A stretch of 64,000 nucleotides of DNA from Methylobacter sp. S3L5C (GTDB taxonomy: Bacteria > Pseudomonadota > Gammaproteobacteria > Methylococcales > Methylomonadaceae): the NCBI RefSeq assembly GCF_022788635.1, contig NZ_CP076024.1, forward strand, positions 2,852,001 to 2,916,000. The letters are read 5' to 3'. The position numbers and the translations under genes were made by a program. Shown in pieces: positions 1-9,029 of this stretch. How positions within the stretch are numbered: position 1 is the stretch's first letter; each line of letters starts with the position of its first letter. The notes under the pieces were generated by a model. That model was not told the origin of the DNA and made no database searches. It saw only the letters and a program-made list of their open reading frames with translations.

Positions 1-41
1 TCAGCAAAGGCCGGGGGGGATTTTGTCTGTGTGTTGTTCAT
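1..41 (-). CDS. Possible 5' end of a gene running off the left edge
   Basis: On the minus strand an ATG at 41-39 opens a frame of 13 codons that stays open to the window edge (begins MNNTQTKSPPAFA). An AAGGG-like stretch lies about 11 bases upstream, and the gap to the preceding epimerase stop is 38 bases, which fits a second gene of the same operon. Nothing can be said about function. The frame is short enough to be chance. Confidence 0.3.
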   Translation of the reverse strand, partial: MNNTQTKSPPAFA

Positions 42-79
42 GATTAAAGCCCTTGTTTGTAGCTAAGGTGATAAATCGT

Positions 80-1096
80 TTATTTGGGCTTGACGATCAA
101 GCCCCTGCGCACGAAATCTTCGTAGGCTTCCCGAACTGCTTGGATTAATTGGGTGGGCTGGTAGCCCAATTCTTGTTTCGCTTTGAGGTGGTCTGCCCGG
201 CGGTGCATCTGAAGCAAGCGCACAGCACCCGGCGTAAAGCGCCGGGGCAGATTCGGGAATGCCCGGAACCAGGTTTTGTCTGCGACTTCGGCCAGTGTGG
301 CCATCAGCATCGGTGACAGCCGTAGCCGTGGCAATGGCCGGCCGGTGACTTCCCGGAACATCGCCATCAGATCGTCCACGCTGGCATAGGCGGTACTGAT
401 AATATATTTCTGTCCGGAACGTCCATGGCGCATGGCTAAAACATGTCCTTCGGCTATATCATGGCTGGACACGAACTCGAAGCCTCCGGGAATATAAGCG
501 CTGAGAGAGCCGTGTGCATAATCGATGAGTACGCGACCCATACGAGAGGGCACATAATCGTAAGGGCCGATGATGGCGCAGGAGGTGGCGACGACCACAT
601 TCAAACCGTTGGCGTGAGCCTTGAGGCATTCATGCTCGGTAAGATGCTTGGTAAAACCGTAGGGTAGATGGTGATCAAAGGGATAGAAGGGCATCTCCTC
701 GTGGCTGGAAATATCCCGCTCATAACCTGTGGCGCTGAGAGAACCCGAAACGACTACCTTGTCAATGCCGTGGAGCTTGGCTGCTTGGAGGATATGGATG
801 GTACCGCGAACGTTGGTATCGAATATTTCTCGTTTATGGGCCGCATTACCTTCGATCGTTGAAACCAGAGCCGCGCAATGGTAGATGCGAGCGCATCCGT
901 ACACTGCAGTTGACACCTCTTCGCTGTTGCGCAGGTCGGCTAGGACGCGCTCGACGTCAAGGCCGTCCAGTGCGCCATTGTCGCGCTCGGCGCGGATCAT
1001 TACCCGCACTTGTTCACCCTCTGCCAGCAGGCGGCGAACCAGATTGGCACCCAAGTGTCCGGTGGCCCCTGTAATCAGTGTGATGCCGGCGCTCAT
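80..1096 (-). CDS. NAD(P)-dependent epimerase/dehydratase, HpnA-like
   Basis: An extended short-chain dehydrogenase of 338 residues. The Rossmann motif GATGHLG lies a few residues after the start and the catalytic YGFTK (YxxxK) in the middle. Architecture and length match the HpnA / 3-beta-HSD-like group that acts on NAD-linked sugar or sterol substrates; the substrate cannot be read from sequence. I prefer the ATG at 1096 (MSAGITL) to the upstream in-frame start at 1123, because the Rossmann strand then begins near residue 4 as is usual. The gene is visibly richer in G and C than its surroundings, which suggests transfer. A second HpnA-like gene lies at 10913-11968, so this one is probably a paralogue with another role. 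Confidence 0.72.
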   Translation of the reverse strand: MSAGITLITGATGHLGANLVRRLLAEGEQVRVMIRAERDNGALDGLDVERVLADLRNSEEVSTAVYGCARIYHCAALVSTIEGNAAHKREIFDTNVRGTIHILQAAKLHGIDKVVVSGSLSATGYERDISSHEEMPFYPFDHHLPYGFTKHLTEHECLKAHANGLNVVVATSCAIIGPYDYVPSRMGRVLIDYAHGSLSAYIPGGFEFVSSHDIAEGHVLAMRHGRSGQKYIISTAYASVDDLMAMFREVTGRPLPRLRLSPMLMATLAEVADKTWFRAFPNLPRRFTPGAVRLLQMHRRADHLKAKQELGYQPTQLIQAVREAYEDFVRRGLIVKPK

Positions 1097-1451
1097 GTCA
1101 TTAATCCGTGGGAGTAACAACAAGAATGGAATCGAAAGATCAGGTAGATGAATTTAGGTATCATGGAGCCCTCTTTAAAAGCTGTCTAAAAAACATCAAG
1201 CGTATTTTGCACAGCGTTATTCTGATCATTTCAATCATATTTTCAAAAGTCCACTTTAATATTGCTAAACACTTTGCCAAGCGGCGATTGTGATTTAACC
1301 ACGAGAAGGTGTGTTAAAACAACCCTACTTTTCGGTAAAACGGTGTAATTGCCTTTAATCAATCTTCCTTACAGGTTTAAACCTAGGCCTTAAGGCTGAA
1401 TGGAGCGCCCTGCAACAAGCGAAGGGAGGTTGCTTTATCGGGCGCGGATTG

Positions 1452-1475
1452 GGGAAGGGGTGCAGACCCCTTCCC
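1452..1475. repeat. Perfect 9-bp hairpin
   Basis: GGGAAGGGG and CCCCTTCCC are separated by 6 bases (TGCAGA). No T-tract follows on either strand, so it does not look like an intrinsic terminator. It may be part of a dispersed repeat. Confidence 0.55.
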
Positions 1476-1595
1476 AACCTTTGGCTTCATTCCAAAAGGA
1501 TGTTTCCTCATTATTGCTTTTTTTAGAAATAATGAAGTTCAAGTTTCTCACCGATAAATTTAACGGAGATTCCTCGATAATGTGCATTATCTGAA

Positions 1596-1629
1596 CAGGA
1601 AGATGCTTATTACAGGAAGATGCTTATTA
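1596..1629. repeat. Tandem duplication of a 17-bp unit
   Basis: Two exact head-to-tail copies of CAGGAAGATGCTTATTA occupy 1596-1612 and 1613-1629. No gene is disrupted. It looks like a replication-slippage duplication. Confidence 0.8.
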
Positions 1630-2005
1630 TAAGTTTGGCTTAATTTGGCGATTCATGCGGCGCAATACGCTATGATATTGGTGCCCTACGGATTGCACCT
1701 TTCCGTGTTTTATTTACGCAGAAAACAGGCTGTAACCCTTATAATTTAACCCTTATCAGTAAGCTGATTGCACTTTACGAACAAGATTTTAATGCTTTTA
1801 ATTGTATCCACAATACGTATAACTACCTATCAATCTACTAGCTAAAAAAATAGGCGGCTTTATCATGCCAATGCACATTTTTAAAACATTAAAGACTGTT
1901 TTAAGGTATTATGATATGGATTTAAGCTTCACGATACTGGCCATTGACAAGGTATTTAGCGCGATCGCTCCTTGTAAAAGAACTGGCTTACCAGCATACC
2001 CAGAC

Positions 2006-2488
2006 TCAGTCTCTAAGCAACCGGCGTTGTAATTGGATACACAACCAAGCGGCCGCAATCGCCAATAACCAACGACCACCCATTTCGCAAAACACCATCC
2101 ATTCGACGAACCACGGCACCGGCCGCGGGTTTTGACCGGTTAGTGCAATATTTTGAAATGAAATCTCCAGTTTTCCCAACAGCAGCGACGGCAAAGTCAA
2201 CATAATAACCAGAGCGGCTGTCAGTAAACTCAAGATAATTAACAAATACCGTTGCGTCCAGTTTTGCACCGGCCAAACCAGTAGTACTGACATTTCAATG
2301 ACCAGCGGAACCAGGAGGTGCAACAAGTGAGACGATGATTTCAACTTGGTGCCCGGTGCAATGAATTGGCCGGCGTTCAGATAAACAGGGCGAAGCACCC
2401 AGGTGGATAATTCAATCGAATGGTCAAGTTGGGATTGCGCTGACTTTATTAGTTTCAAGTTTGGGGAAATTTCGGATGTCATGGTCAT
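2006..2488 (-). CDS. Unrecognised small membrane protein, 5' side abutting an IS3 element
   Basis: About 160 residues with three hydrophobic segments: one near the middle (LLHLLVPLVIEMSVLLVW), a second about 25 residues later, and one near the C-terminus (WLLAIAAAWLCIQL), ending in a basic tail. I do not recognise the family. The open frame continues upstream into the IS3 inverted repeat, so the native promoter and possibly the N-terminus were replaced by the insertion at 2501. I place the start at the first ATG outside the element (2488); the ATG at 2482 is equally possible. It may be a non-expressed remnant. Confidence 0.4.
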   Translation of the reverse strand: MTMTSEISPNLKLIKSAQSQLDHSIELSTWVLRPVYLNAGQFIAPGTKLKSSSHLLHLLVPLVIEMSVLLVWPVQNWTQRYLLIILSLLTAALVIMLTLPSLLLGKLEISFQNIALTGQNPRPVPWFVEWMVFCEMGGRWLLAIAAAWLCIQLQRRLLRD

Positions 2489-2500
2489 GATGACCACTAT

Positions 2501-3839
2501 AGTGGACCCCAAAATCCGGACAGTCGATTAAGATGGTGTCTTCCATAAAAAAAGTAGACAGGAATGAGTGAAAAAAACGTAAGATTTTGACGGGGGCACA
2601 AAAAGCTAAAATAGCGTTAGAAGCTTTGAAGGGGCAAAAAACGGTAAATGAGATTGCTCAAGAGTATGGCGTTCATCCTACCCAAATTGGTTTATGGAAG
2701 AAGGCCTTATTAGAAAATGCCAGCCAACTGTTTGAGGTAAAGCGTGGCTCGAAGCCCCTTGATCCTCAGAGCGATCCGGTACGATTGTATGCCAAGATTG
2801 GTCAGCTTAATATGGAACTGGACTGGCTTAATACCCGCACGGGGCACTAGAAAAAAGTCAGGAATCAGTTTTTAAGCGAAAGACAGAGCTGGATCGATCC
2901 CCATGATGAACTGGCGTTGGTTCGGCAGTGTAAATTAGCGAGTATTGCCCGATCCACCGTCTACGCTAACAAGACAGTAGTTGTGAATGAATACGAGCTG
3001 TTATTGCTGCGCTTGCTGGATGAAGAATATACCCGCCATCCTTTTTATGGCAGCAGGAAAATGACAGTCTGGCTACGCGGACAAGGGCATGGCGTGAACC
3101 GAAAACGAGTGCAGCGTTTGATGCAAATACTGGGGTTGGTTGCCATGGTGCCTGGTCCTAATACCAGTAAAAAACATCCGCAACATAAGGTTTATCCGTA
3201 TTTACTCAGAGGATTAGCTATTGTCCGACCGAATCAGGTCTGGAGTACGGATATAACTTATATACGACTCGCGCATGGCGTTATGTATCTGGTCGCAATC
3301 ATTGTTGGTACAGTCGTAAAGTGTTGGCGTGGAAGGTTTCAAACACCATGGATGTTGGTTTTTGCCTGGACTGTTTGACTGAGGCGCTTAATCAATATGA
3401 CGCACCAGAAATTTTTAACACCGATCAGGGATCGCAGTTTACCAGCACCTTATGGGTCAATAAATTACTGGAACACAGCTGTAAGATTAGTATGGACGAT
3501 CGGGGTCGTGCCTTGGACAATATTTTTGTTGAACGGCTATGGCGTAGTGTCAAATACGAGGACATTTACCCGAAAAACTATGTCATTGTGCCTGAATTGT
3601 TGTTGGGTCTGACCGCGTACTTTATATTCTATAACAGTGAGCGGTTTCACCAGGCATTGAGCTATAAAACGCCCAATGAAGTTTATCGGACAGGCATCGG
3701 CGGCGGCGTAAAAGTAGTTGATCATTTTAGTGACAAACGGGTTTCTTCAAAAGAAGAAGTGGGACAGCGCCAATCTGCTGTAACGGAATCGATGCCCTCT
3801 TAATTAGGCTTAAATATTGTCTGGACAATGGGGTCCACT
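2501..3839 (+). mobile_element. IS3-family insertion sequence, inactivated
   Basis: The ends carry matching inverted repeats: AGTGGACCCC at 2501-2510, and its complement GGGGTCCACT at 3830-3839. The match continues inward with TCCGGACA versus TCCAGACA. The interior encodes a two-part IS3 transposase (helix-turn-helix OrfA, DDE OrfB) read rightward. No matching target-site duplication is visible at the junctions, which suggests an old insertion or a rearranged end. A solo end of the same element type lies at 18489-18521. Confidence 0.85.
2564..3803 (+). pseudogene. IS3-family transposase OrfA/OrfB, broken in three places
   Basis: OrfA (helix-turn-helix, EYGVHPTQIGLWKKALL) and OrfB (first Asp in STDITYI, second in NTDQGSQF, Glu in FVERLWRS) are recognisable but cannot be read through. 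First, the ATG at 2564 is out of frame with OrfA; one more A in the run 2571-2577 would restore it. Second, the OrfA frame ends at a TAG (2848-2850), while family-like sequence resumes in the same frame straight afterwards, as if about 7 codons had been inserted. Third, near 3303 one base is missing in what should read IDWYSRKVLAW, which shifts the frame before the second catalytic Asp. Homopolymer sequencing error could explain the first break but not all three. Confidence 0.85.
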
Positions 3840-3939
3840 TTACCACGACGTTCAATTCCCAGTATCTTCAAATGCTAAATGAGACTGAAGGAGTGCTGTA
3901 TTTCTAACGGAAAATGAGTCTGACAAACGTTTGCATATC

Positions 3940-3972
3940 GTTCATGATAAGAGAATGAAACCTATCATGAAC
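3940..3972. repeat. 10-bp inverted repeat before the integrase stub
   Basis: GTTCATGATA (3940-3949) and TATCATGAAC (3963-3972) form a perfect inverted repeat with a 13-base spacer. The right arm overlaps the start codon of the truncated integrase at 3967. It may be the terminal or sub-terminal repeat of that former element, or an operator. Confidence 0.5.
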
Positions 3973-4107
3973 ATAAACGACCTCAATACCATTGAACAAA
4001 TGGAAGAGTTTTTAACCGGCAGCCAAGCCGTCGCTGAACACCGCCTGCACAGCATTCGGATTAGCTTGCAGACTGATCCCAAGAGTCATGGGCGCCCTTG
4101 GTTTTGA
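3967..4107 (+). pseudogene. N-terminal stub of an IS-type integrase
   Basis: The ATG at 3967 opens a 46-residue frame starting MNINDLNTIEQMEEFLTGSQ. This resembles, from memory, the N-terminus of integrase-catalytic-domain transposases common in methanotroph genomes, which continue with an AVAFSV-type segment. After AVA the frame departs into unrelated sequence and stops. No catalytic domain follows, so the 3' part was deleted. The assignment rests on about 22 residues and is tentative. Confidence 0.4.
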
Positions 4108-4730
4108 TGTCAATTCTCTGAATAACGACGCGTCAACATAGATTCGGTTTAACTTGTCTCTCTGTACCATACCTGCTAATTATGAATTAGCTTTTCCTCA
4201 ATGCTCACTACCAGCACTCTTAAGACAAGCAGCTTGAGGGGGTTTAAAGCCAGTTTCCGACAACAGACTTTGATGGGCCTACCATCCCTTCCAATGAGCT
4301 TATACACATCTGACCATTATTTTCATCTAGTGCCAGCCTGTGTGCCTGTGGCGCACTCCAAGATTTTCAGCGAATAAATACATTCAACTTTATACTACCA
4401 TTCCCGCTGGAATATAAACGGGAATTTTACAAGAAGACTGCTTAAGAAAGTGTCCTGTTTTACTTGATCATTACAGGCAGGATAGGGTAGTTGACACCGG
4501 ACATAAACGGTCGGATACTGCTCAATCCGTAAAATTGCATGGCTTAAGGAACTAAAATCGTTAAAAATAAAATTACGCAACAGTATCCGATTGTTTTCGA
4601 GAGTAGATGTAGTAAAGTTTTTACTCTAGCGACTTTAAAGAATGTTTGTTAGGTTAGGTCATTAGCTGTTCCACTGCTCCCAACCAACCAAAAAACACTA
4701 CATGTAGTATATTTTGAATAATATAAACTA
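4108..4730. other. Non-coding stretch between IS remnants
   Basis: About 620 bases without a supportable gene. A 61-codon open frame on the minus strand (4395-4580) has no recognisable content. The stretch is probably scarred intergenic DNA between the integrase stub and the IS5-family element. Confidence 0.45.
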
Positions 4731-4734
4731 CTAG

Positions 4735-5553
4735 GTTCTGTTGACGTTTCACCTCAGCCATAAAAGCACCGAGGAAAATGATAGCATCCCCATGTAATTA
4801 ATAGCTTTTTTCTCATATCGTGTAGCAATTCTGCGATAGTGCTTGAGCTTACCGAACATACATTCAATGGCATGCCGCTCCTTATAATGCCAATAATCGC
4901 ACTCAATATCTTCTTTTCGGTTCGATTTAGGTGGGATAACCGCTTTTATTTCACGACTGGCTAACCACTCCCGCAACTCGTTCGTGTCGTAGGCTTTGTC
5001 TGCTAAAACGGCTGAAGCATTAACATTTTCCAATAAAGATATGGCTTGCTTGCATTCAGCCTCCTGCCCGCCTGTCAGGATAAATTTGATGGGCATGCCC
5101 AAGCCATCACAAAGCGCGTGAATCTTACAACCAAATCCACCTTTGGAGCGCCCAAGTGCTTCATTCTCAGCAGAACTATATGCCGCTCCAGCTGCGCAGG
5201 CATGTGCTCTAATAACTGAACCATCCATGGAAACATCTTGTAAATCAGCGTCTTCAGCAAGATGACAGAGAATTTCACCCCATATGCCATTGATACACCA
5301 ACGTGAAAAACGCTTGAAGATGCTATTCCATTTACCATACGTTGACGGTAATACACGCCACTGTGCTCCCGTACGTAATATCCACAAAATGGCATTAACA
5401 AACTGCCTGCAAATATCGGGTAAACCGATATGAACTCCAGGCAATTTTTTTAAGCTTGCCAAAATACGAGTCCACTCTTCATCACTTAATGTTATCCGCT
5501 TCATTTCATTCAAAACGACTTATTCTACCGGATTGGTGAAACGTCAACAGAAC
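4735..5553 (-). mobile_element. IS5-family insertion sequence, apparently intact
   Basis: Perfect terminal inverted repeats of 19 bases bound the element: GTTCTGTTGACGTTTCACC at 4735-4753 and its exact complement at 5535-5553. Both sides are flanked by CTAG (4731-4734 and 5554-5557), which fits a short CTAG target duplication. One transposase gene fills the element. Intact ends and gene suggest a recent and possibly active copy. Confidence 0.88.
4749..5504 (-). CDS. IS5-family transposase (DDE)
   Basis: 251 residues from the ATG at 5504; a TTG three codons upstream is the only other in-frame option. The N-terminal part (to about residue 80) is the DUF4096-type DNA-binding region common in IS5 transposases, with the motif GAQWRVLPSTYGKWNSIF. 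The DDE domain shows Asp in SMDGSVIRAH, Asp in LADKAYDTNE, and Glu in RHAIECMFGKLKHYRR. The reading frame is uninterrupted and close to the ends of the element, so it should be functional. Confidence 0.88.
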   Translation of the reverse strand: MKRITLSDEEWTRILASLKKLPGVHIGLPDICRQFVNAILWILRTGAQWRVLPSTYGKWNSIFKRFSRWCINGIWGEILCHLAEDADLQDVSMDGSVIRAHACAAGAAYSSAENEALGRSKGGFGCKIHALCDGLGMPIKFILTGGQEAECKQAISLLENVNASAVLADKAYDTNELREWLASREIKAVIPPKSNRKEDIECDYWHYKERHAIECMFGKLKHYRRIATRYEKKAINYMGMLSFSSVLLWLR

Positions 5554-5598
5554 CTAGGAAAAATTAACGACTGTGAATAATAATTTAGGAAAACTCAA

Positions 5599-6087
5599 AT
5601 GCTAAAAAAAATTAATATTCGGGACGTAAAACTAGGAATGTATATCCAGGAAATCTGCGGCAGTTGGATGGATAATCCATTCTGGAGGAAATCCTTCAAG
5701 CTGACCGACCCAAAAGATTTAAAAACGCTGACTGAGTGCAGACTACATGAAGTCTGGATCGATACAAAAAAGGGCTTGGATATTAAAGCTATTCCTGTAG
5801 GTTTGAGCGAAGAAGAGTTACAGAAAGAAATAGATCTACAATTACAATGGACAGCACAGTCCACAGTAACATTTATTCCTCACGTTCCTGTACATGAAGA
5901 GTTTGAGCAAGCCCGCAAAGTACATGGCAAGGCAAAAAAAGCAGTCACCTTGATGTTTCAAGAGGTGCGTATGGGCAAGGCGATACAAACCGACGAGATT
6001 GCCCCGTTGATAGAGGATATCTATCAGTCTATTACGCGCAATCCAGAAGCATTTTTAAGCCTATCTAGATTAAAAAACAAGGATAAC
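5599..6087 (+). pseudogene. HD-GYP phosphodiesterase, 5' part (DUF3391), cut by ISNCY element
   Basis: 163 codons starting MLKKINIRDVKLGMYI match the DUF3391 region that precedes HD-GYP domains in many proteobacterial cyclic-di-GMP phosphodiesterases. The frame runs into a TAG created at the left end of the ISNCY-like element (6089). Removing the element and one copy of the AACT duplication joins this part in frame to 7996-8721, giving a single protein of 404 residues. The truncated product would keep only the N-terminal domain and lack catalytic residues. Confidence 0.88.
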
Positions 6088-6088
6088 T

Positions 6089-7992
6089 AGTGCCTGAACG
6101 AAAAAGCCACTTTTCAAAAAAACCAGCTCAACATCCGGAAATATTTTTTGGAAAAATCTTTCCGGAGTGGAACAAACGACTCAATTTCTGCTTTACCATC
6201 AGTTTTTCAGAATTATTCCTAACAATCATAAATTATAAGCGCACCTTTCCTGTGGAACCTGTTGGCTGTTCTCAAAAAAGTGTCAGGCAACTAGTTTTTG
6301 TTGCCCGTTAAAAAGCCTTAGCCGGTCCATGTCGCGTTTAATTGTGCCGAGCTTTTGAATGTTACGCGATAACACGGCTAAGCCAACATAACGCTCGAAA
6401 GCCTCAATGCCATGATCAAGGCACTTATCCAGTCCATGTACTTCTAGCGCATTAATAGCCGATTCTACGGCGGAATGTTGCTTTTTTGCCTGTTTAAATT
6501 CCGCTGCGTATTCACGATTCTGGTCGGCTTTGGATAGCTTGCCTTTTTTGGGTAAAACGACTTGCTCAAGGAGGGCTTTCAGGTCGGTTTGATTGGCGGG
6601 ACTGTGGAAGCCTTTGTCAAAGCTACAGGCGTTAAAGCGTAGGAATTTTGCTTGAGTCGCTTTAACCATCGGTACGGCGACTTTGTCGTCGGTAGTTTTT
6701 TGCATGACTTGACTGTGCAAGATAAAGCCCTGATGATCTTCCATGATACAGACCCGCAAGCCCAGTTCAACCGGGACTCCGGCTTTGCCTTTGCTGATCC
6801 ATTCGGTGTGGGTCTGGAACAGGGAAAAGACTTTTTCATCATGGGGAATGGTTTCTCCTTGAATAGCGCGACGTCTAATCTGCTCGATTTGACGTTCGGC
6901 ATGCAGGCTAAAAGTGCTCAGATCGGTAAGCAACACTTCTGGTATGTGAAAGTGATTTTTTAACGTCAACATACTGGCTTTAGTGCGCTCAAGATAAAAC
7001 CCTGCCAAATCAATATAGTCCTGGTAGGCCTGTTTGATCTCAAGTGCTTTGGCGGCCTTGATAGCGTCATTTTTTGACGTGGAATGTTTGAGTTTTTGCA
7101 GCGTGCGATACCGCCTTTTAAATTTAGACAGGTTGTGCTTATGCAATCGCCATTCAGGCAAGGCATGTTGCAAGCTCCATTTGACGCACGTCCGAATCAG
7201 AATCCGGATCGCATCATGCAGTAAACTGATATCGGTTGGAAAATGCACGTTGGTTTTTAACACAAAAGAATCGCAACGGCCTCTGATCAGCGCATGAATA
7301 TCCAGATCCAGTAATTGATAGCCGGCTCGAATAACTTCAGTACTAATACGCGCCATGATCGCTGGCGTAAACAGCTTGAGATTGTCTTTCAAGGTTTGCA
7401 GGCGATAGCGTTTGTCGGCATCAAAGCAACCAAGACCGAGCATTTCACGTAGGGTGTTATGCTGATTGGCCAACTCCAGAATGCGATCATAGTCTGTATT
7501 CAGTCCTACGCGTAGCGATCCTAACACCAAAATCGACCATTGATTCATACCGGGGCGGCCTTTGTCGATGGCAACGATTTTTGTCACTTCGGCGTCAATT
7601 TTAGTAGGCACCACATCCTCCAGTATTTTAAAAACAGCATCCCTTAATGGCTGAGTCGTATAAATGTGTTGCAAGCCCAGCAAGATGATCGGAATGTCAT
7701 CACGGGAGGAAACATCTATTTTGATATCAGCAATATCGCGTTGACCGATGCTCATTTGTGGAGAAAATACCTTTCTCATCGGGAGTTTTCCAACGAGAAT
7801 TTGAAAGCTGAGGCGCTTATCCGGGAGGTAGCTTTTGCCAAGCCCTTTTCGATGAAAATAATAATCATAATTATCAGCAAGTTACTTAAATTCAGCATTT
7901 TATACGCCAATAGGCTGTTATTTGATTTTCAATAGCCTATTTTATCGCAACTTATTGTTTTGTATTAAATAATTTATTACCGTTCAAACACT
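6089..7992 (-). mobile_element. ISNCY-like insertion sequence, copy 1
   Basis: 1904 bases bounded by imperfect inverted repeats AGTGCCTGAACG (6089-6100) and AGTGTTTGAACG (complement of 7981-7992), and flanked by the 4-bp duplication AACT (6085-6088 and 7993-7996). It carries one transposase read leftward and about 190-210 non-coding bases at each end. It interrupts the HD-GYP gene. A nearly identical copy lies in the opposite orientation at 12273-14178. Confidence 0.92.
6283..7779 (-). CDS. ISNCY-family transposase (ISDol1-like), copy 1
   Basis: 498 residues, uninterrupted, starting MRKVFSPQMSIGQRDIADI. The early block RDDIPIILLGLQHIY and the block GRPGMNQWSILVLGSLRVGL are, from memory, characteristic of ISNCY transposases of the ISDol1 type. 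The C-terminal half is rich in Lys and Arg and contains the probable catalytic acidic residues (FNACSFDKGFHSP and the closing EAFERYVGLAVLSRN block); exact catalytic positions cannot be fixed by eye. It differs from copy 2 at only a handful of residues, mainly QAKFLRFN versus QVKFPSFN and the last dozen residues. Confidence 0.8.
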   Translation of the reverse strand: MRKVFSPQMSIGQRDIADIKIDVSSRDDIPIILLGLQHIYTTQPLRDAVFKILEDVVPTKIDAEVTKIVAIDKGRPGMNQWSILVLGSLRVGLNTDYDRILELANQHNTLREMLGLGCFDADKRYRLQTLKDNLKLFTPAIMARISTEVIRAGYQLLDLDIHALIRGRCDSFVLKTNVHFPTDISLLHDAIRILIRTCVKWSLQHALPEWRLHKHNLSKFKRRYRTLQKLKHSTSKNDAIKAAKALEIKQAYQDYIDLAGFYLERTKASMLTLKNHFHIPEVLLTDLSTFSLHAERQIEQIRRRAIQGETIPHDEKVFSLFQTHTEWISKGKAGVPVELGLRVCIMEDHQGFILHSQVMQKTTDDKVAVPMVKATQAKFLRFNACSFDKGFHSPANQTDLKALLEQVVLPKKGKLSKADQNREYAAEFKQAKKQHSAVESAINALEVHGLDKCLDHGIEAFERYVGLAVLSRNIQKLGTIKRDMDRLRLFNGQQKLVA

Positions 7993-7995
7993 AAC

Positions 7996-8721
7996 TACAT
8001 TTACCTGCATTCAATTGCAGTGTGCGCGTTGATGATGGCTCTCGGCAAACAAATGGGTTTGGATCAAACGCTGATGAAAGATCTGGGAATGGCAGGTTTG
8101 TTGCTTGACATAGGCAAAACGATGATCCCTAATGATATTCTCAACAAACCCGGACGCCTCACCAATGAAGAATTCAATCTGGTTAAAAATCATCCGCTTC
8201 AGGGATGGCAAATACTCAAGGGATCAGAAGGTGTTTGCGAGATGGCACTTGATGTATGTCGACACCACCACGAACGGGTAGACGGTGCAGGTTACCCGGA
8301 TAAATTGTCTGGAGATGCTCTGTCGCTGTTTGCGCGCATGGCAGCAGTGTGTGATGTGTATGACGCAATAACCTCCTATCGATGCTATAAAGTGGGCTGG
8401 AGTCCCGCTCTATCGATACGTAAAATGACCGAGTGGCAAGAAGGGAGCTTCGACAAAGCTATCTTTCATGATTTCGTAAGGACCATTGGTATTTATCCGT
8501 CTGGCACACTGGTAAAACTAGAATCTACTCGCTTAGCTGTTGTACTCGAACAGTCAGAAAAGAATTTGCTTGCTCCTATCGTGAAAGTGTTTTTTTCAAC
8601 CAAAGCCAATGCACGTTTATTGCCAACTATTATTGACCTATCAAAGTCTACGGATAGCATTTTAAATACCGAAGACCCCAAAAAATGGAGATTTAATTTA
8701 AAGCAACTGAGAGAAATCTAA
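7996..8721 (+). pseudogene. HD-GYP phosphodiesterase, 3' part (catalytic domain)
   Basis: Resuming in frame after the ISNCY element (YIYLHSIAVCALMMALG), 241 residues form the HD-GYP domain. The GYP signature is present as HHERVDGAGYP, and RMAAVCDVYDAITSYR follows as in the family. The HD motif reads LLLDIGK where the family has LHDIGK: the metal-binding His is Leu (codon CTT, one change from CAT). The residue may have been lost before or after the insertion. An ATG at 8020 could start an N-terminally shortened product, but without DUF3391 and the His it is unlikely to hydrolyse c-di-GMP. Confidence 0.85.
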
Positions 8722-9029
8722 ACAACGCCAAGAAGTCATGTCTACTAAATCGTTTTTCACAACATTAATGGACAAGCGGGGAGTCGCTATTTTACGATAG
8801 ATTTTTCCGGGTATCCTGCTCGAAAAATCAGCAAAAAATCGCGCGACCACTAATGCCTCTGACTGCCCCGATTCGTTCTGCTTTGCTCGCTCCAACCCAA
8901 CAAGGGGTTGAAACATCACTACGCAATGTCTTGACGCCCGGTAATTGTCAATGTAGTTGTCGCATCGACGGTTAAATCTTACTCTGGTTTGTTTTCTGAA
9001 TAATCACTTCCTTGATAGCATTTTTTTGT

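Larger units (their letters stand above)
1124..2005. other. Non-coding stretch, about 880 bases
   Basis: No convincing gene on either strand; the short open frames have no start signal or recognisable content. It contains a strong hairpin at 1452-1475 and a tandem 17-bp repeat at 1596-1629, listed separately. It lies upstream of the leftward epimerase, so part of it should carry that gene's promoter, which I could not pinpoint. Confidence 0.5.

Noticed and set aside
1400-1594. 64-codon frame in the first gap
   Set aside because: It reads through a hairpin (1452-1475) and has no protein-like pattern.
4395-4580. 61-codon frame on the minus strand in the gap before the IS5 element
   Set aside because: No start signal, no family features and poor composition for a gene here.
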